A stretch of DNA of 64,000 nt from Vishniacozyma victoriae (GCA_017654735.1 JADPYG010000088.1:3658001-3722000); one strand, 5' to 3'; shown: positions 48,545-61,900, counted from the stretch's first letter. The notes: generated from the letters alone by a model not told the origin. Numbers and translations are program-made.

Positions 48545-51026
48545 CTACTGGACCATCTCAACCGGCTTGCACTCGCTCTGAAGCCATTTGACCGCTCTCT
48601 CATCCCCCAGTCGTTGTAGCAGCGGTGTCAATTTCTCCTCGACTTCCTGATTGTAGTCGTTCAACCAGCGATGCTCCTTGGGCGATAACAAGCTAAGATC
48701 GACCAATTTGACCTGTATTGGCGCCTATGAATCAGCTCTGCCCGTCTGTTTGACTGGCTCGAACAATGACTGACCATGGTGAAATGCTCAAACTCCAGGT
48801 AGCCCTTGTTGCCAAAGTTGTTCCTTGTCTCGGAAAGCTTTACACCCATGACATTCTCGATTCGAATACCGAATTTCCCATCTGCATAGTATCCTGGCTC
48901 GTTCGAGATAACGTGTCCAGCTTGTAGTGCTGTATCGTTGTAGTGAGGTTTTGGTCCGATTCCTTGCGGTCCTTCGTGGACATTCAGGAAAGATCCTACT
49001 CCGTGGCCGGTACTGTGTCTGTAGTCTAGCCCGTCGGCCCATAGGAATTGACGCGCTAGTGGATCGAGTATGTATCCTGCCAGTCAGGTGATGATGATTG
49101 TAGTTGGTGAGAGCTTACCTGTCGTACCCTGTGGGAATACTGCAGTGTCGATAGCTAGATGATGAGCTCCTCTTCGAGCCTTTAAAAATCAGACACACCG
49201 ATATGCCCTTGCAAAACCCTGGTGAACGCTCTCTTCTCCTCCTCAGTAGGCTGACCAAAGTGCTGTCCAGATCAGTCAGGTTCCGTAACACCATAGCAAC
49301 ATACCAGTGTTCGTGTAGTATCAGTTGTTCCTGCCAATCAGCAACCGAAAATATCAATTAGGAGCACTCACCATCGAGGTACTGTGCCCCAGAATCACAA
49401 AGATAGACCTGGTTGATATCGATGATAGACGAGCCCTCTTCAGGTGCCTTGTAGTGGATCACAGCTTTACACATCAGCGACACCAACTCTCAAGACTTAC
49501 CTGCATTTGGTCCTGTCGATGATATAGTGTCAAATGATAACCCTTTGAAACCGAGCATCTCCCTATTCATCAGCTCAGGACAAATGTCAAGTGAGCGGCG
49601 TACTTTCTGAACTTCTCCAATTCTTCACCTGCATCGTACTCGGTCCATTTCTCTCCCTTTTTGAGGACCTCCTCGAGCCAGGCGAAGTAACGGACAAGAG
49701 CTGCTCCGTCCCTGATATGACATTGCCTGAACCCTTCCATCTCGGACTATAATATTAGCTCTGAAGACCGATGGAGATTTTGAACTGACAGCATTCTTCT
49801 GAGCCTTCATATCTTCCACTAATGATCGTCCGACCTCAACATTGTCCTGAATGTCAACTTCGAATTAGCAGAGTATGGAGCCGCTGACCTTGCCGAGAGC
49901 CTCAGCTACTGCCCAGCTGGTCTTGCCAGATATCGAAGCTTTGTAGGTCGGAGCCGCGTTCTTCTTCTCTCCATCCTTTGAATCTGACTGCTTCGCTTCT
50001 AGGGTAGGTTGATTGGTTTCGCGAGCTTTGTTGAGCTGTTGACCCCAGGTGGACAGGTAGCCCCAGATCTCATCATAAGGCAGAGTCGTCACCCCTCCGG
50101 TTTGTAGATGGCCTTTGGCGGTATCATCGATGGCGCCAGCGTTTGTGAAAAGGGCACATTCGTTCATCGTCAGGATGGCATAGGCGAAGAATACCTGATA
50201 CTTGAGCTTTGGAGACGAACATACATCCCTAATAGCTTACCGGATTGTAAGGTATATCGCTACCTCTCAAATTGAGCAGCCAAGCGACTTCATCCAGCTG
50301 ACTGACAACAGTACCAGGTGATCCACTCTTGGCCATCTGTTCCCTCAAGCGACGTATCTTTGAAGATACACTGGCTCCAGTGTACTTCTCATCAAGTCGG
50401 AAGATAGGATTACAGGGTCGAGAAGGCTGATCCGACCAAATGTCATCCACCAAGTTCTCTTTGACAGGTACAAGCGTGACCTCTCGGTTTGCTTTTCCGA
50501 ACAAGGAGGTGAGGTTCTGTGATTCCGCAAAAGACACTATAGCGGCGTCGATACCGACTCTGGAGCCTCGAGCAACGTCCTATATAGTTCAGCAGATAGT
50601 CAATGTGAGGAAAGGATACATACTGTAGACAACCATTTAGACCATGTGGGAGTTTCCGGTAATCCAGCTTTCATCAATGTCCACCCTGGACCAAGCTCCT
50701 TCCCAGCTTGCAGAAAGTATCGGCCATCTGTCCAACATCTGGCATCGTCCACAGTGATCACTGCAAGACCCGCTGAGCCCGTAAAGCCGGTAATGTACTC
50801 CCTCCGGGCATCGCAGGGCGCAAGGTATTCGGATGAGTCTGTGTGTCGTCAGCCACTGAACCCATCATGTACCGGGGGACACTCACGAGCATCTTCTGAC
50901 GGTACGACACTGATTGTCAGCTCTCCGAATATGACTGTAGATGGAAGCTTACTATGCCTGCAGGTTGTGTTGCTCCATGAGCTGTCGTAAACTCGACAGC
51001 CTGTCGGGCAAAGAAGTGGACGACAT
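48545..51026 (-). CDS. FRA1: Xaa-Pro aminopeptidase (aminopeptidase P)
   Basis: Start at 51026 (exon 1 51026-50953, then a 23-nt exon 50909-50887), stop at 48547-48545, with many short introns between. It is a three-domain cytosolic aminopeptidase P that removes N-terminal residues ahead of proline. N-terminal blocks are [18 protein letters not shown] and [11 protein letters not shown]. The pita-bread catalytic domain supplies the metal ligands: Asp in [20 protein letters not shown] (two), His in [18 protein letters not shown], Glu in [20 protein letters not shown] (two). The C-terminal [16 protein letters not shown] matches the family. The yeast symbol is assigned by similarity. Confidence 0.9.
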
Positions 51027-51752
51027 GACGAAAGTGGAGGTCCTACGAAAGTGGGAGAACCTTGGGGCTGGGCAGCGATTCGTGTATGACTTGGTAAAAC
51101 AAGAAGGGTGGATCCAGCTGACAGGTCGTATCTTGACCTGAATGCCTATTTTGGCTATGTAGTAGCTGGGTATAGTAATATATGAGGTTGATTCTCTATA
51201 TAGACCATACTTGAGTAGTCATGTGATCCGGTTCGGAACAAGCCGAAGACGATCAATGTGTGCCTGGAATACAAGTGTGGCAGAGTAGACCTATAGGCAA
51301 CGGGGTAAAACGTTCACGGCGGCTCTCGATAGTCGCCAGAGTATATAGGCAGCAGGTTAGTAGATGATATAGATTGCATGGTTTACTATCTGAGCAAAAG
51401 CAACCATTTCCGGAAGCTGAGACCGCCATGCAAAGTATGCTCCTGCGGTGAAGGCGTGTGGGCATCTGTCGGACACGGCCCGTCAACTCGTAGAGGTCGG
51501 TCGACATCTAGCTTCTTCAAAACCAAGCACGGAGCGCTTTTGATGACGAGCTAGTGACGGAAGATTGGGGTCGGCCAGGGTCCTGTCTGAGGGTGTTCAA
51601 CAATGGGATCGAGGTCATCTAGCACGTTAGCCGAATTGTGTCTTGTGTCTTGGGTAGATGACAGCTGGACAGTGGTGTACCTCGTCCGAAGCCGCGATGA
51701 CAGCCAGAATGGAACGAGGAACATACCTTTTGGACACCTTGCGTTCGGCATC
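51027..51752. other. Intergenic region between HEM4 stop and aminopeptidase P start
   Basis: 726 bp upstream of aminopeptidase P. Short open frames on both strands show no family resemblance or splice context. Nothing else is recognised. Confidence 0.4.
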
Positions 51753-52644
51753 CTATACTACGGCATCTGCCTTACCCATACCTTCTTCGTAGGCCCGAAT
51801 GGCGCCGACCAAGCCTTCCGCAGTGGGCTCCTTAGCCACCGCATGAACCTCCATCCCATACTGCACTAGGAATTGTTTGGTCGTTTCTCCGATCGCAGCA
51901 ATCTTGGATTCTGGTCTTATTTCGTTTGAAGAGGAATCGTTCGACGATGGAAAGTGGTCAAGTACCATTTCAGCTGAAGAGGGCGAGAAGAACGCTAGCC
52001 AGATTGCCTCATCCGTATCCCCAATGTCCTCGAGTAGTGACCTGACATCTGAATCGAGTGATGGGCGACAGGCAGTGGAGTATACTGTTGTTTCCACGTA
52101 TGTCCGCTGAGCTCCCTTCAGACCGTCCTGAAGCTCGTTGGTCGACTTGTCACCTCGTATGATGAGCAAGGGTTGGGTGTCGGTCGAGGGCGACTTCGGG
52201 ATGAGGGGAAGAAGGGCAGATGCCGATCTCGCTTGTATCGCTCGGGTAGTATCTAGTCGAAGATGGCCTGGTATAGATGGGTTGGTTTCGGAGAGGTAGT
52301 CAAGGGAAGACGAGCCGACTGTGTAAAGTTGTATGTCGTTCCAGTCTGTTGTATCAGAGATCTCCTATGGCTACAGCTGAATGAAACTTACTGTTCGTAG
52401 ACGGAGCGTCTCTGCATCTCTGAGTGGCCTGTACCCATCCTTCAGCTCCACGCTTACTGGTGATCACCATCCCACCCCAATCCCTCCTGGTATCCGACAT
52501 TAATTGACTTAATTCATTGACGTGAAATTCCTCCTGCAGGACGGGTATGTATTGCACCTCGAATCCAGCTTGGGCGAATGATTCTCTATACGCATCGGAA
52601 CCATTGACTTCGCTCTTGGTCTTGAACAAGACTATTCGAGGCAT
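51753..52644 (-). CDS. HEM4: Uroporphyrinogen-III synthase
   Basis: Exons 52644-52392 and 52345-51753 give 281 residues, the usual size. HEM4 cyclises hydroxymethylbilane in heme synthesis. The family is poorly conserved but its landmarks are present: N-terminal RIVLFKTKS, FEVQYIPVLQEEF, WGGMVITSKRGAEGW, then LYTVGSSSLDYL, PLLIIRGDKSTNEL, WLAFFSPSSAEMV and KIAAIGETTKQFL near the end. It is divergent from MIC12 with 125 bp between start codons. Confidence 0.88.
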
Positions 52645-52769
52645 AAACGAACGGACCGGAATGATGTATGATATACAGTTGTAGATAACTAACTCCGCTC
52701 GCGTTACGCAACCTAACCTGAACTACCTATTACTCTCTATCCATCCTTCCTCGGTCACTACATTATATC

Positions 52770-53436
52770 ATGGCTGGCTTCGTTCTTGGTACCGGATCAG
52801 GTGTATTGGCCTCAGCAATGGTCTACTATACTCTCTCCACATCTCTACACAGAGAGACGGCCGATATTCAGCATCAGTGAGTGCTCTTCAATTCCCGTTT
52901 TATGTAAAACCAGCTAATCCCAACTCAGGCTACATCACTCTTCCCGGCTACTAGACAGCTCGTTCGACCCAACAACTCCCCCAGCACCATCATCTCTCAT
53001 CGGTCCTCCCCGTAATGCCCCTGTACCATTCTCTACGCTCCTCGCCCAACGTTGGAACCACGCTATAACCTCAGCAACTTCTACCGTCCGTCAAACCGAC
53101 TTCCTAGCTCTAGGCGGATCAGTAGTCGCAGCCACCCGAGATCTAGCAGGTAGCTTGGGAAATGAAATGAAGGGATCAGCTTCGGACATCCAGAAGGGCA
53201 AAGTGGGCAGGGATATGGGTGCTTTGGAAGGAGGAGTAGGGATGGATAGGTTACCAGGGAGGATTAGTCCTGATGTCTCGAACCCTGGCAGGAAGGATCT
53301 GCACGAGGTCAAGGAGTTTGGAGAGGGCATGAGGGAAGAATGGGGAAAGATCAAGGATTCGTTGAGGGAAGGACCCAGTAAGAATGAGGTCAAGGGGATG
53401 GCCAAGGAAATGTTGGGCGACAGAAGGCTGGTGTAG
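52770..53436 (+). CDS. MIC12: Probable MICOS subunit MIC12
   Basis: Exons 52770-52876 and 52929-53436 give 204 residues. A single N-terminal membrane segment (VLGTGSGVLASAMVYYTLST) is followed by Ser/Arg-rich sequence and a helical part with the conserved-looking LLAQRWNHAITSAT. The C-terminus is charged (MREEWGKIKDSLREG). Size, topology and the AMVYYTLSTSLH start are as in fungal Mic12/Aim5, an inner-membrane crista-junction protein. The family diverges quickly, so a profile search is needed to confirm. Confidence 0.65.
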
Positions 53437-53440
53437 ACGG

Positions 53441-53629
53441 CTAGACGGCTAGAGATGCATCAAATGGAATCAAGAAGATATTGGACGCTGCTGAAGACTT
53501 ACAGGCTGAGCGCGTAGCGTGCTCGATACCCAGTTGAGCTCCCTCATCGACCACGCCCTGCCATAGTAGGAACATCCTGATGCCCAGGAGAACAAGCCCG
53601 CAGACCTGGTAAAGAGTACGGAGCGTCAT
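53441..53629 (-). CDS. Small ORF with hydrophobic N-terminus, doubtful
   Basis: A 62-codon frame with one hydrophobic stretch (LYQVCGLVLLGIRMFLLWQG), starting 148 bp from the RAD57-like stop and ending 5 bp short of the MIC12 stop on the opposite strand. A GTAAGTC donor-like site lies inside it near 53500, so the true protein could be shorter or spliced. No family is recognised. It may be chance. Confidence 0.3.
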   Translation of the reverse strand: MTLRTLYQVCGLVLLGIRMFLLWQGVVDEGAQLGIEHATRSACKSSAASNIFLIPFDASLAV

Positions 53630-53776
53630 GACTGTCCGGGCCTGATGAGTTGGATTGCTCAGACCTTCATATCCTACTGATCGCTCATGCGGACTAAGCC
53701 AGAACCAAAACGGAAGTCTATTCTCGAAGTATTGACATGCACAAACTACTAATTGTCTACAACACCACGCTGTCCC

Positions 53777-55518
53777 CTAAGCGCCATCTCCAACAACTCC
53801 AACCGCCTCAGCCTCAGCTCTCTGATCAGCAAACTTCCCCTCCCATATCTCAGCAGGGAGATCATCCAAACTATCATCCAACCCATACTCATCATCGCCG
53901 TCCCCATTCTCATTTCCATTATCATCTTCTTTTCCCTTCAACCCAACTCCGGAATCATCCATTTCCGCCCTAATTGCTTCCATGACTTTTCGTTTACGGA
54001 GTATGGAAGCTAGATCTAGTAATCTTCGAGAACCTGAGATGGTGTGTATACCAGAGGGGGCGATTATATAGTCGGTAGTAGAGGATGGGGCAAATGGGGA
54101 AAAGACGAGGTGAAATCGACGAATGAGGGTAGGAGCGTCAGAATCGAGTTCGATTCCAAATATTTCGTCTTCGGGGTGGTTCGTTTCGTCAGGCTGTTCA
54201 CCGTTCCCGACTAATTCATCTCGTCGAGCTCTCTTGTTGGCCACAACGCTCAGACTCTCGGGAGCTATCCTCTTTCGCCTCAGTGTTCTCGACATCATTA
54301 CCCTTGTATTAATCGCGTTTGCCCATACAATCCCCAAACTCGCTTCCTTCCTACACCCCTGGCTCTGACCCGAAAACCATCTCGCTTGGGTGGAATACAA
54401 CATCGGCGGTTCAGGTCCTGGATCTGTGTAAAACTGTGTACTATAATCGTACGCCGATTGAGCTTGTGATGGCTGCAATTGAGATGGTCCGGAAGATTGG
54501 GTATATGAAGGTACGGGTTGGGGTAGTTTATTGAATACGTCCGAAACTTGATTGATGACGACTACGGCGATATTGTACTCCACAGCAAGGGCTTTCAACT
54601 TATCGGCGATAGAGCAAAGTAATCTTGATCGATGCGTGAGACCAGCCGACGTTGACGAGTATGTCGTATCTGCCCCTCTGAATAAAGCGGTGATACTGTC
54701 CAATACGATCAAACGTATCTCCTTCCCAGCCAAGCGATTCTTTTCCAATTCCCAAGGTAGACTATAGCTGAGAGCGTGATCGAGAGCATCAACATCCGTA
54801 CATTTGTTGGTATGGATGTTATCGAGAAGCTGCTTGAGCGTTGGTGTCGGTGTCGTGGTATTGCCAAGGTTCGGTAAGTCAATCTGCGACGCGATCATAC
54901 TCTTTGCCAGTTGAATCAATCGATCGGTAGGAAGTTCTCGTTCAGAGGTGAGGATGATAGATCCGCCGGGGAAGGGTGTACAAGTAGGGAGCTGGGCAGA
55001 TAAAGCCAACGCCATACAAAGGTGTGATTTACCTGCCGCACTGCCAATCAGCCTTTTCGTCTGGCCACACCCGTATATGATTACAAGAAATAAGACATAC
55101 CTCTCCCCCGAGATCTCCGTCAATACCCCAGTCCTCAATCCCCCTCCCAAAGCCTCATCTAAACCAACATCTCCTGTCCCTACCCATTTCTCAACCCCAA
55201 CTGCTGATCCAGTACTACTTTCCCCATTCCTGACATCCTCTACCCCATGTTCCTCCTCAGAGCCAAGACACCTCGTAGATGGTGCAATAGCTTTAGCAAC
55301 GATCTTGACGATTTGTTGAATATGTTGAACAGTTAAATTCTTTAATTTCCGATTAAGTTCAGGTGGTGCAGCGAGTAGTATGTCCGCTGCTGTACTGTAT
55401 CCCGCTAAGCTGTCAGCTCTAGATATAGGAGCTCTGGAATATGCGTACCTCTCTCACAGGCTGCTAGCTGTGATGGCGTTAATGGGAGCTCCGACAGGGG
55501 AAAGGAACCGAATGTCAT
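53777..55518 (-). CDS. RAD57: RAD51 paralog, RAD57-like
   Basis: Exons 55518-55449, 55404-55101 and 55040-53777 give 545 residues, longer than yeast Rad57 (460). The N-terminal helical domain (ERAGYSTAADILLAAPPELN) precedes the ATPase core. Walker A is GESAAGKSHLCM, Walker B is IRLIVLDSITALFRG, and NIAVVVINQVSDVFN follows. RAD57 with RAD55 loads and stabilises Rad51 filaments in homologous repair. After the core, ASLGIVWANAINTRVMMSRT is the conserved L2-region helix. The C-terminal 110 residues are an acidic, Asn/Asp/Gly-rich extension. XRCC3-type assignment is equivalent. Confidence 0.85.
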
Positions 55519-56093
55519 GTTGTCTGTCGCGCTTTCCAATGATGTCGGCGCTAAGCTATATGCCGGCGCTGGTGATCAATGTTCGAGGTTCTCGACTATC
55601 GTATTATCCGCTACGACATGACAGCCTAAGGGAGGATCCTTCTTGGCGGGCGATGTATGAAGTAGTGAGTAGGAAGAAAGAGAAATCAGTCGGGTCAATG
55701 TCATTTCAACATTATTGATCGACGCGTCGATTCACGAACTTGATTTGGGAGAACCCCTTGACCAGCAAACTATGTGAATCATTGCATCACAAGTATATGT
55801 ATCAGTATCAAGAGGCTGTCGATACGAAGAATCTATTGGTAAGTAGCGAGAGACTGCAGAGATAGGTAGTGCCGGTTGAACAGACTGCATTTCTGTTTTT
55901 TTTGTGTATTTAAATCTATATAACAACTACTAACTTTTCGAGCTTTGAAACTCTCTTTTTTCTTAACAAAAGCATGTGGCTATATAACAATGAATGGACT
56001 CGAGAACAATGATGATGGTGAAGAATGATGGGTTATGATGAATGAAGAAGGAGGTGGAAGGTTGATGGCTGTTGAAGCAGTGACACCAGGTGT
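55519..56093. other. Intergenic region between MET6 stop and RAD57 start
   Basis: 575 bp. The right part is the MET6 3' flank, with T-runs at 55898-55907 and 55951-55962 and the segment 55973-56074 that reappears inside intron 1 of gene B. The left part is the RAD57-like promoter. No gene is seen. Confidence 0.5.
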
Positions 56094-58600
56094 TTAAGCG
56101 TAGGTCTCACGGGCCCATCGGGCAGCGGCGACAAGGTTGGTGAGGGACTCCTCGGTCTCCTTCCATCCTCGGGTCTTGAGACCACAATCGGGGTTGACGA
56201 TGAGGAGGTCGGCGGGGAGAACCTTGGCCATGGCGGCGATTCGGTCCTTGATCTCCTGCTCTCCGGGAACTCGGGGAGAGTGGATGTCGTAGACACCGGG
56301 ACCGATCTCGTTAGAGTAGCCGTGCGACTTGAAGACGTCGAGGAGCTTGAGGTCGGCCTTGGAGGCTTCGATCGAGATGACGTCGGCATCGAGTCGCTGG
56401 ATGGAGGGGAAGATGTCTCCAAAGTCGGAGTAACAGAAGTGAGAGTGGACTTGGGTCTCATCGGCGACACCGGAGGTCGACAATCGGAAAGAGTCGACGG
56501 CCCAGGTGAGGTAGTTGTCCCAGTCGGCCTTTCGGAGGGGAAGACCCTCTCGGATAGCGGGCTCATCGACCTGGATAGCCTTGATACCGGCGTTGGCAAG
56601 GTCGACAACCTCGTCTCGGAGAGCAAGGGCGAGCTGCTTGGACTGGACCTCCTTGGAGACATCGGCTCGGGGGAAAGACCAGTTGAGGATGGTAACGGGA
56701 CCAGTCAACATACCCTTCATGGGCTTGTCAGAGATCTTCTGGGCGTAAGAAGACCATCGGACAGTCATGGGGGTAGGTCGGGAGACGTCGGAGACAACGA
56801 TGGGGGGTCGAACGTATCGGGATCCGTAAGACTGGACCCAACCAAGCTGGGTGAAGATGAATCCGGTCAACTGTTCACCGAAGTACTGAACCATGTCGTT
56901 TCGCTCGGGTTCACCGTGGACAAAGAGGTCAAGTCCGACCTTCTTCTGGAAGTCGACAGCGTACTGGATCTCGGCCTCCATAGCCTTCTCGTACCTGTTT
57001 GTCAGTAGTTGAAACAGTTTAGATTGTATAGTGACTTACTCCTCCTTGGAGATGTCACCCTTGGTGAACTTGGATCGGGCAACTCGGATCTCCTTGGTCT
57101 GGGGGAAAGAACCGATGGTGGTGGTGGGGAACTTGGGGAGGTTGAGGTGCTTCTTCTGGGCCTCTCGTCGGGTAGCGAAGGGGGACTTTCGCTCGAGGTC
57201 CTTCTCGGTGATACCGGCAACTCGGTCTCGGACAGCAGAGTCGGAAGATCGCTCAAACTCTCGTCGGGCAGCGATATCCTTGGTGTTTTGGGCAAAGTAT
57301 TCTCCCTCCTCACCGTTCAAGGCCTTGGCAAGAGCGGCGACTTCCTCGCACTTTTCAGTGGCGAAAGACAACCAGCTGACTTGCTCAGCGGTAAGCTTGG
57401 TCTCGACCTTGATCGAGATGGGAGTGTGGAGTAGGGAAGAAGAGGTAGAGACATCGACTCGGTCGGCTCCGAGGGCAGAGACAGCCTTCTCGACAAGGGC
57501 CTTGGAAGCCTTGAGGTCGTTCTTCCAGATGTTTCGTCCGGAAACGACACCGAGCTCGAGGTGGATCTTGGTGTCCTTGATGGCGGCGACGACAGCTTCG
57601 ACCTGCTCGGGTTCTCGGTTGACATCGAGGTGGAGACCGTAGATGGGGAGGTCCTTGATGAACTCGATAGACTTGCCAACTCGACCGTAAGCGGTGGTGA
57701 TGGTGATCTTGGGGGAAACGGGGGCGAGGGCCTCGTAGACCTTCTTGAACTCGGCACCCATGGACTCGGCCTTGTCTAGGACAAGGATGGGCTCATCGAT
57801 CTGGACGTTCTCGACACCAGCCTCCTTCAACTGAGAAAGGAGCTCCTTGTAGACAGGGAGAAGAGAGTCGAGGAGCTGGATGGGCTCGAAGTCGGCGGGA
57901 GCATCTCGGCTCTTTCGGACAAGGGAAAGGTAGGTGATGGGACCGAAAAGGACAGGTCGGGTAGTGATACCGGCGGCCTTGGCCTCCTTGTATTCCTCAA
58001 GCTGCTGGTTGAAGGTGAGCTTGAAGGTCTGGTTGGCAGAGTGGTCGACCTTGACAATGTGGTAGTTGGAGTCGAAGCTAGCTGTCAGCTAGGCCCTAGG
58101 AAATGAAGGGTATAGAGCTTACAATTTACCCATCTCGGAGGCAACGACATCGATACCCTTCTCTCGGTCCTGTCGACCTCGACCCATGGCAAAGTAGGTG
58201 TCAAGGGGAGAGAGCTTCTGGGACTCGTATCGCTCGGGAATGACACCAAAGTTGTAAGAGTGATCAAGGAGGTGGTCGTAGAGGGTGAAATCACCGCTGG
58301 TCGATTAGCTTTTTGTTCGACAAGAGGTCAAAGCGTAGATAGACATACGAAGGGATGATGTCAACACCAGCGTTCTTCATGGCGTCCCATCGCTGCTTTC
58401 GGACAGTCTTGGAGGTCTCTTTGAGCTCCTCCTCAGAAGCCTTACCGTTCCAGTAGGACTCGATAACCTGTCGATCAGTATTTTGTTTCTAGCACGTTCG
58501 TTTCTCGATGGAAACAAGTGGGGGAAGAAGTAGGACTGACCTTCTTCATGGCTCGGTTTTCACCGATTCTTGGGAAACCTAGGACAGCAGATTGAACCAT
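56094..58600 (-). CDS. MET6: Cobalamin-independent methionine synthase
   Basis: Exons 58600-58541, 58467-58349, 58296-58123, 58077-57040 and 56994-56094 give 763 residues. MET6 transfers the methyl group of polyglutamyl 5-methyl-THF to homocysteine. Signatures are [20 protein letters not shown] at the N-terminus, [46 protein letters not shown] (zinc ligands His and Cys), SIEASKAD (Glu) and [11 protein letters not shown] (final Cys). Codon use is strongly biased (GTC, CTC, AAG, GAG), as expected for a highly expressed gene. This creates long meaningless antisense frames. Confidence 0.96.
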
Positions 58601-58954
58601 TGTGATAGATTTGAATGTATAGATGGAATAGGAAAGAGAAGTATAGAAGAGAAGGTAAACGGTGGGGTAACTTTTCCTGTCGCGATGGCGATGGAACGAG
58701 GCACGTTATTCCCTAATATTCCGAATAATGTATGGCGCGAGCGTTGAGCCACAAAAGGAAATATCCGACCACATACGATAGCTCCGAGGTCGCGCCTAGG
58801 GGACGTGCCTACTACGGATATTCATCGATTCATCCTTTCCCACTATGTATGGGGAGCTGGACTCAGAGTTGAGCAGTCATTGGCTCAAACATAGGCGTCA
58901 TGACAGTCTGCAGAAGTGGCAATACGTAGAGCAAGCATCGCTCAGGTCTACAAT
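58601..58954. promoter_or_regulatory. MET6 upstream region
   Basis: 354 bp between the MET6 start and the RAV1 stop on the same strand. A pyrimidine-rich leader (minus strand) lies next to the MET6 ATG. No clear CACGTG site was found. Confidence 0.4.
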
Positions 58955-61900
58955 CTAGAAGAAAGAATCCATATTGAACTCCATAGCACCCTGCGTAACA
59001 TCCTGTTTCAACTCCTTCATCAAGTTACCCATCTTCTTTGGTTTTTCCTCAACCTCCTGAGGTTCGGTCTTGACGGGATCCTCTTCCACCTTCTCAACGA
59101 CAACAGGGGGTGGAGAAGATACCGTAGAGACCGGCTCGGACTCGACTAGGACATCCATGTCCATATCCATGATCATACTCTCGTGCCTGTTGTGGCTGTT
59201 TGATAACATGAATGAAGGTCTCCTTTGGCGGACAGGGGAGAATTGAGGATTCTGAGCCTTTTGTTTCTGAGGGAAAAAAGGTCGCTCGAAAGACCAGTTC
59301 CGCAATAGATCGAGGGCGAGAGAATGGCATCCTGATCGTCAGCTGGCAATATGAGTATCATGCTGTATTACTTGCCCATCCGGAAGAATACCCTAGCGTT
59401 GTGTAGGACGAAATCGAATTCGAGCTTGGACGGGATCTCGCTTGCTCCTTTTGCAGTCTGCATCGACTTCGGTTTGAGGTATTGGAACAGAAGCAGTAGA
59501 CTCGGATCATCATTCTCCGAGATACCGACTGGGAGCTTGGACGAAGGCGACCAGGAGAGTGCGACGGTAGAAAGTGGTGACTATCATCAGCTGAATTTCA
59601 CTCATCAAGCAAGCTGGGACATACAATCAACACCCTCACTGCCAGATCCCTCCTGCCCAGAGTCCAGAAAGCCCAACTGGCAAGCCATCGATGTCCGCCC
59701 TCAAATGCCATAGGTACAACCCGATCCATTAGGATCCACTTGAGTAGCGGACCGTTACTATCGGGCTCAATGGCTTTAGCAAGTGCGACAGCAAGCTGCC
59801 AATCGCCCATCTGCCTCAGGCAAACGCTAATAGCATCTCGAGGTTGATTAGCCAGCATGAAGAATGCCGCTGCGTATTCTGATCATCAGTATACTTTCTC
59901 GTTTCATCGGACAGGACATACCATAACGATTCTTGGATAGCAAGGCATAAGCGTTCTTGAGAGCTGCAGTCTTCCATCGATCCTGGGTGAAATCGTTGGC
60001 CAGGAATTTCAGCATCATATTCTGTTCCTTGTGTCCTGGAGCTTGTCGCCATAGACCATGAACGACCTTCTTCTTGCCCAAGGCGAAAAAGATAAGGGAG
60101 CAGGAAGTAGGATCTCGGTCTTCTTGAGTCATGAATGTATTTCGAGCCACTACTTCCAGTTGACCCCTCTGCAAGATCAGCGTGATATCAGCCCATGAAT
60201 CGACCAGGTGGGCGTACAATGACTTCTGGCGACTTGAGCCATAGGAACACACCCAAAGCTTTTGCTTCTTTCCACATCATCTTTCCGTCCAGGCAATACT
60301 TTGTCGAGGCAGTAAGTAGCATATCTTGCGATTCGCTATGAGATGCCCAAACGATATTCCGGAAAGACAAGCGGTGTTGATGCGTGATAGTATCGGCAGG
60401 TCTTGCCTTGGTGTCGTGACGGCGGAAATGGCTTGCTAGTAGCTCCACTGATATCAAGTATCGTAAACCACATAGATCAAGGGCACGCCGCTGCTGTTCG
60501 ACCTTTATGTCAGTGAGTACCCTGGGCGTCAAAGTTAGGCTTACCTCGTGAGTTCCCTCGATTACCGTGATCAAGAGCGCCTTCTCGTGAGACGACAGCG
60601 GTAGTCGTACTGGTCCATCCAGCCTTCGTATCAGGTCATTTACGATTCGGTCATTAAATTCGTCATCATCACTGCGAATCAGCTCAGTCCCGATCCGTCT
60701 CGCGAAGGCACTTACTCGATAACAGGTCCGGCATCAAACAGTCCGTCGTATTTTCGTGTCTTCTAGTCACGTCAGATTCCGCTCTTCTTGAAGTTCGCTT
60801 ACGGATTTGGGACTATTCGCAACATTCGTTGTGGTCTTGACGAATTCAAACGGATCAAATCGCTTGAATACCAAGTTCTTCTTGCCCTCGTCCTCACAGT
60901 CCTTCAGGCTTCGATGTAATTCGAGCAAGACACATTTGACGAGATCAACCTTATCTATCACGATCAGCTTCATTTCCTCGTATAACAAGATACTCACCCC
61001 AAATAAGACATTGAGCGAGGACAGTCGGGTGATAATCCAAAAGGGGTCCATTATGCCATGCGATAAGTTGAAACAAATCCTCTGGACCTTCTGGATCGAG
61101 AACCACACTTTTCGCTGATGCCGAAGGCGACGGAGCGGGTGTTGTGCGGTCCAAGAATCGGGAAAAGAGGTAGATCTGGTTGCCTGCTCCAATCGCGAGT
61201 GATCCGCCTGCTAACCATATCGAGTCATTGATTGGAGCAGAGGTATACCTGATTGTTAGCTCTGCAATCGCGGGGAAGGGCTGACTTTTCAAGATTGATT
61301 GTAATGAATGGTGCCCAGCCTGGGGTCTTTTCGGTATATGACATCCGCTGTTCGCATACTAGTACTGCCTCATGCGAAAAGCCGACTGCCAAGACGGATT
61401 GCAGATCGGAGGTCGTCGTCCAGTCGAGATCTTGTACTGGTCCACTCCCACTGGTCGTCAGCCTCATCATCACCAGGCGGTAGTAGAGGACACACTCGAA
61501 ATAATGAGTCAGTTCCAGACCTGTAGAAAACTCGCTAACGTTCGAATCCCAGATCGTAGCTTCTTGTCTCCCATCCGACATTTCCGAGACTGTTCATCAG
61601 CTCATGTTGTAAAAGTGTTGTAGCACTCACTCAGTACAGTCTTTTTCCTAGAACTGCACCTGGCCATGACAATATTCGTTCGTCCAGTATCAACGAAGCC
61701 GCTCCTCACCCAAGCTTCCCCATCCACACCATTCACCCTTTGTCCTTTCGTCGCATTATCCTGCACGGCTAGATGCTGGCCCAGTCGAGGTTGCCAGTGA
61801 ACCACACTTTTCGCTGATGCCGAAGGCGACGGAGCGGGTGTTGTGCGGTCCAAGAATCGGGAAAAGAGGTAGATCTGGTTGCCTGCTCCAATCGCGAGTG

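Noticed and set aside
56280..57830. Long plus-strand open frames (up to 242 residues) opposite MET6
   Set aside because: They are repetitive Gly/Leu/Val/Ser-rich antisense translations caused by the strong codon bias of MET6; no splice or family support.
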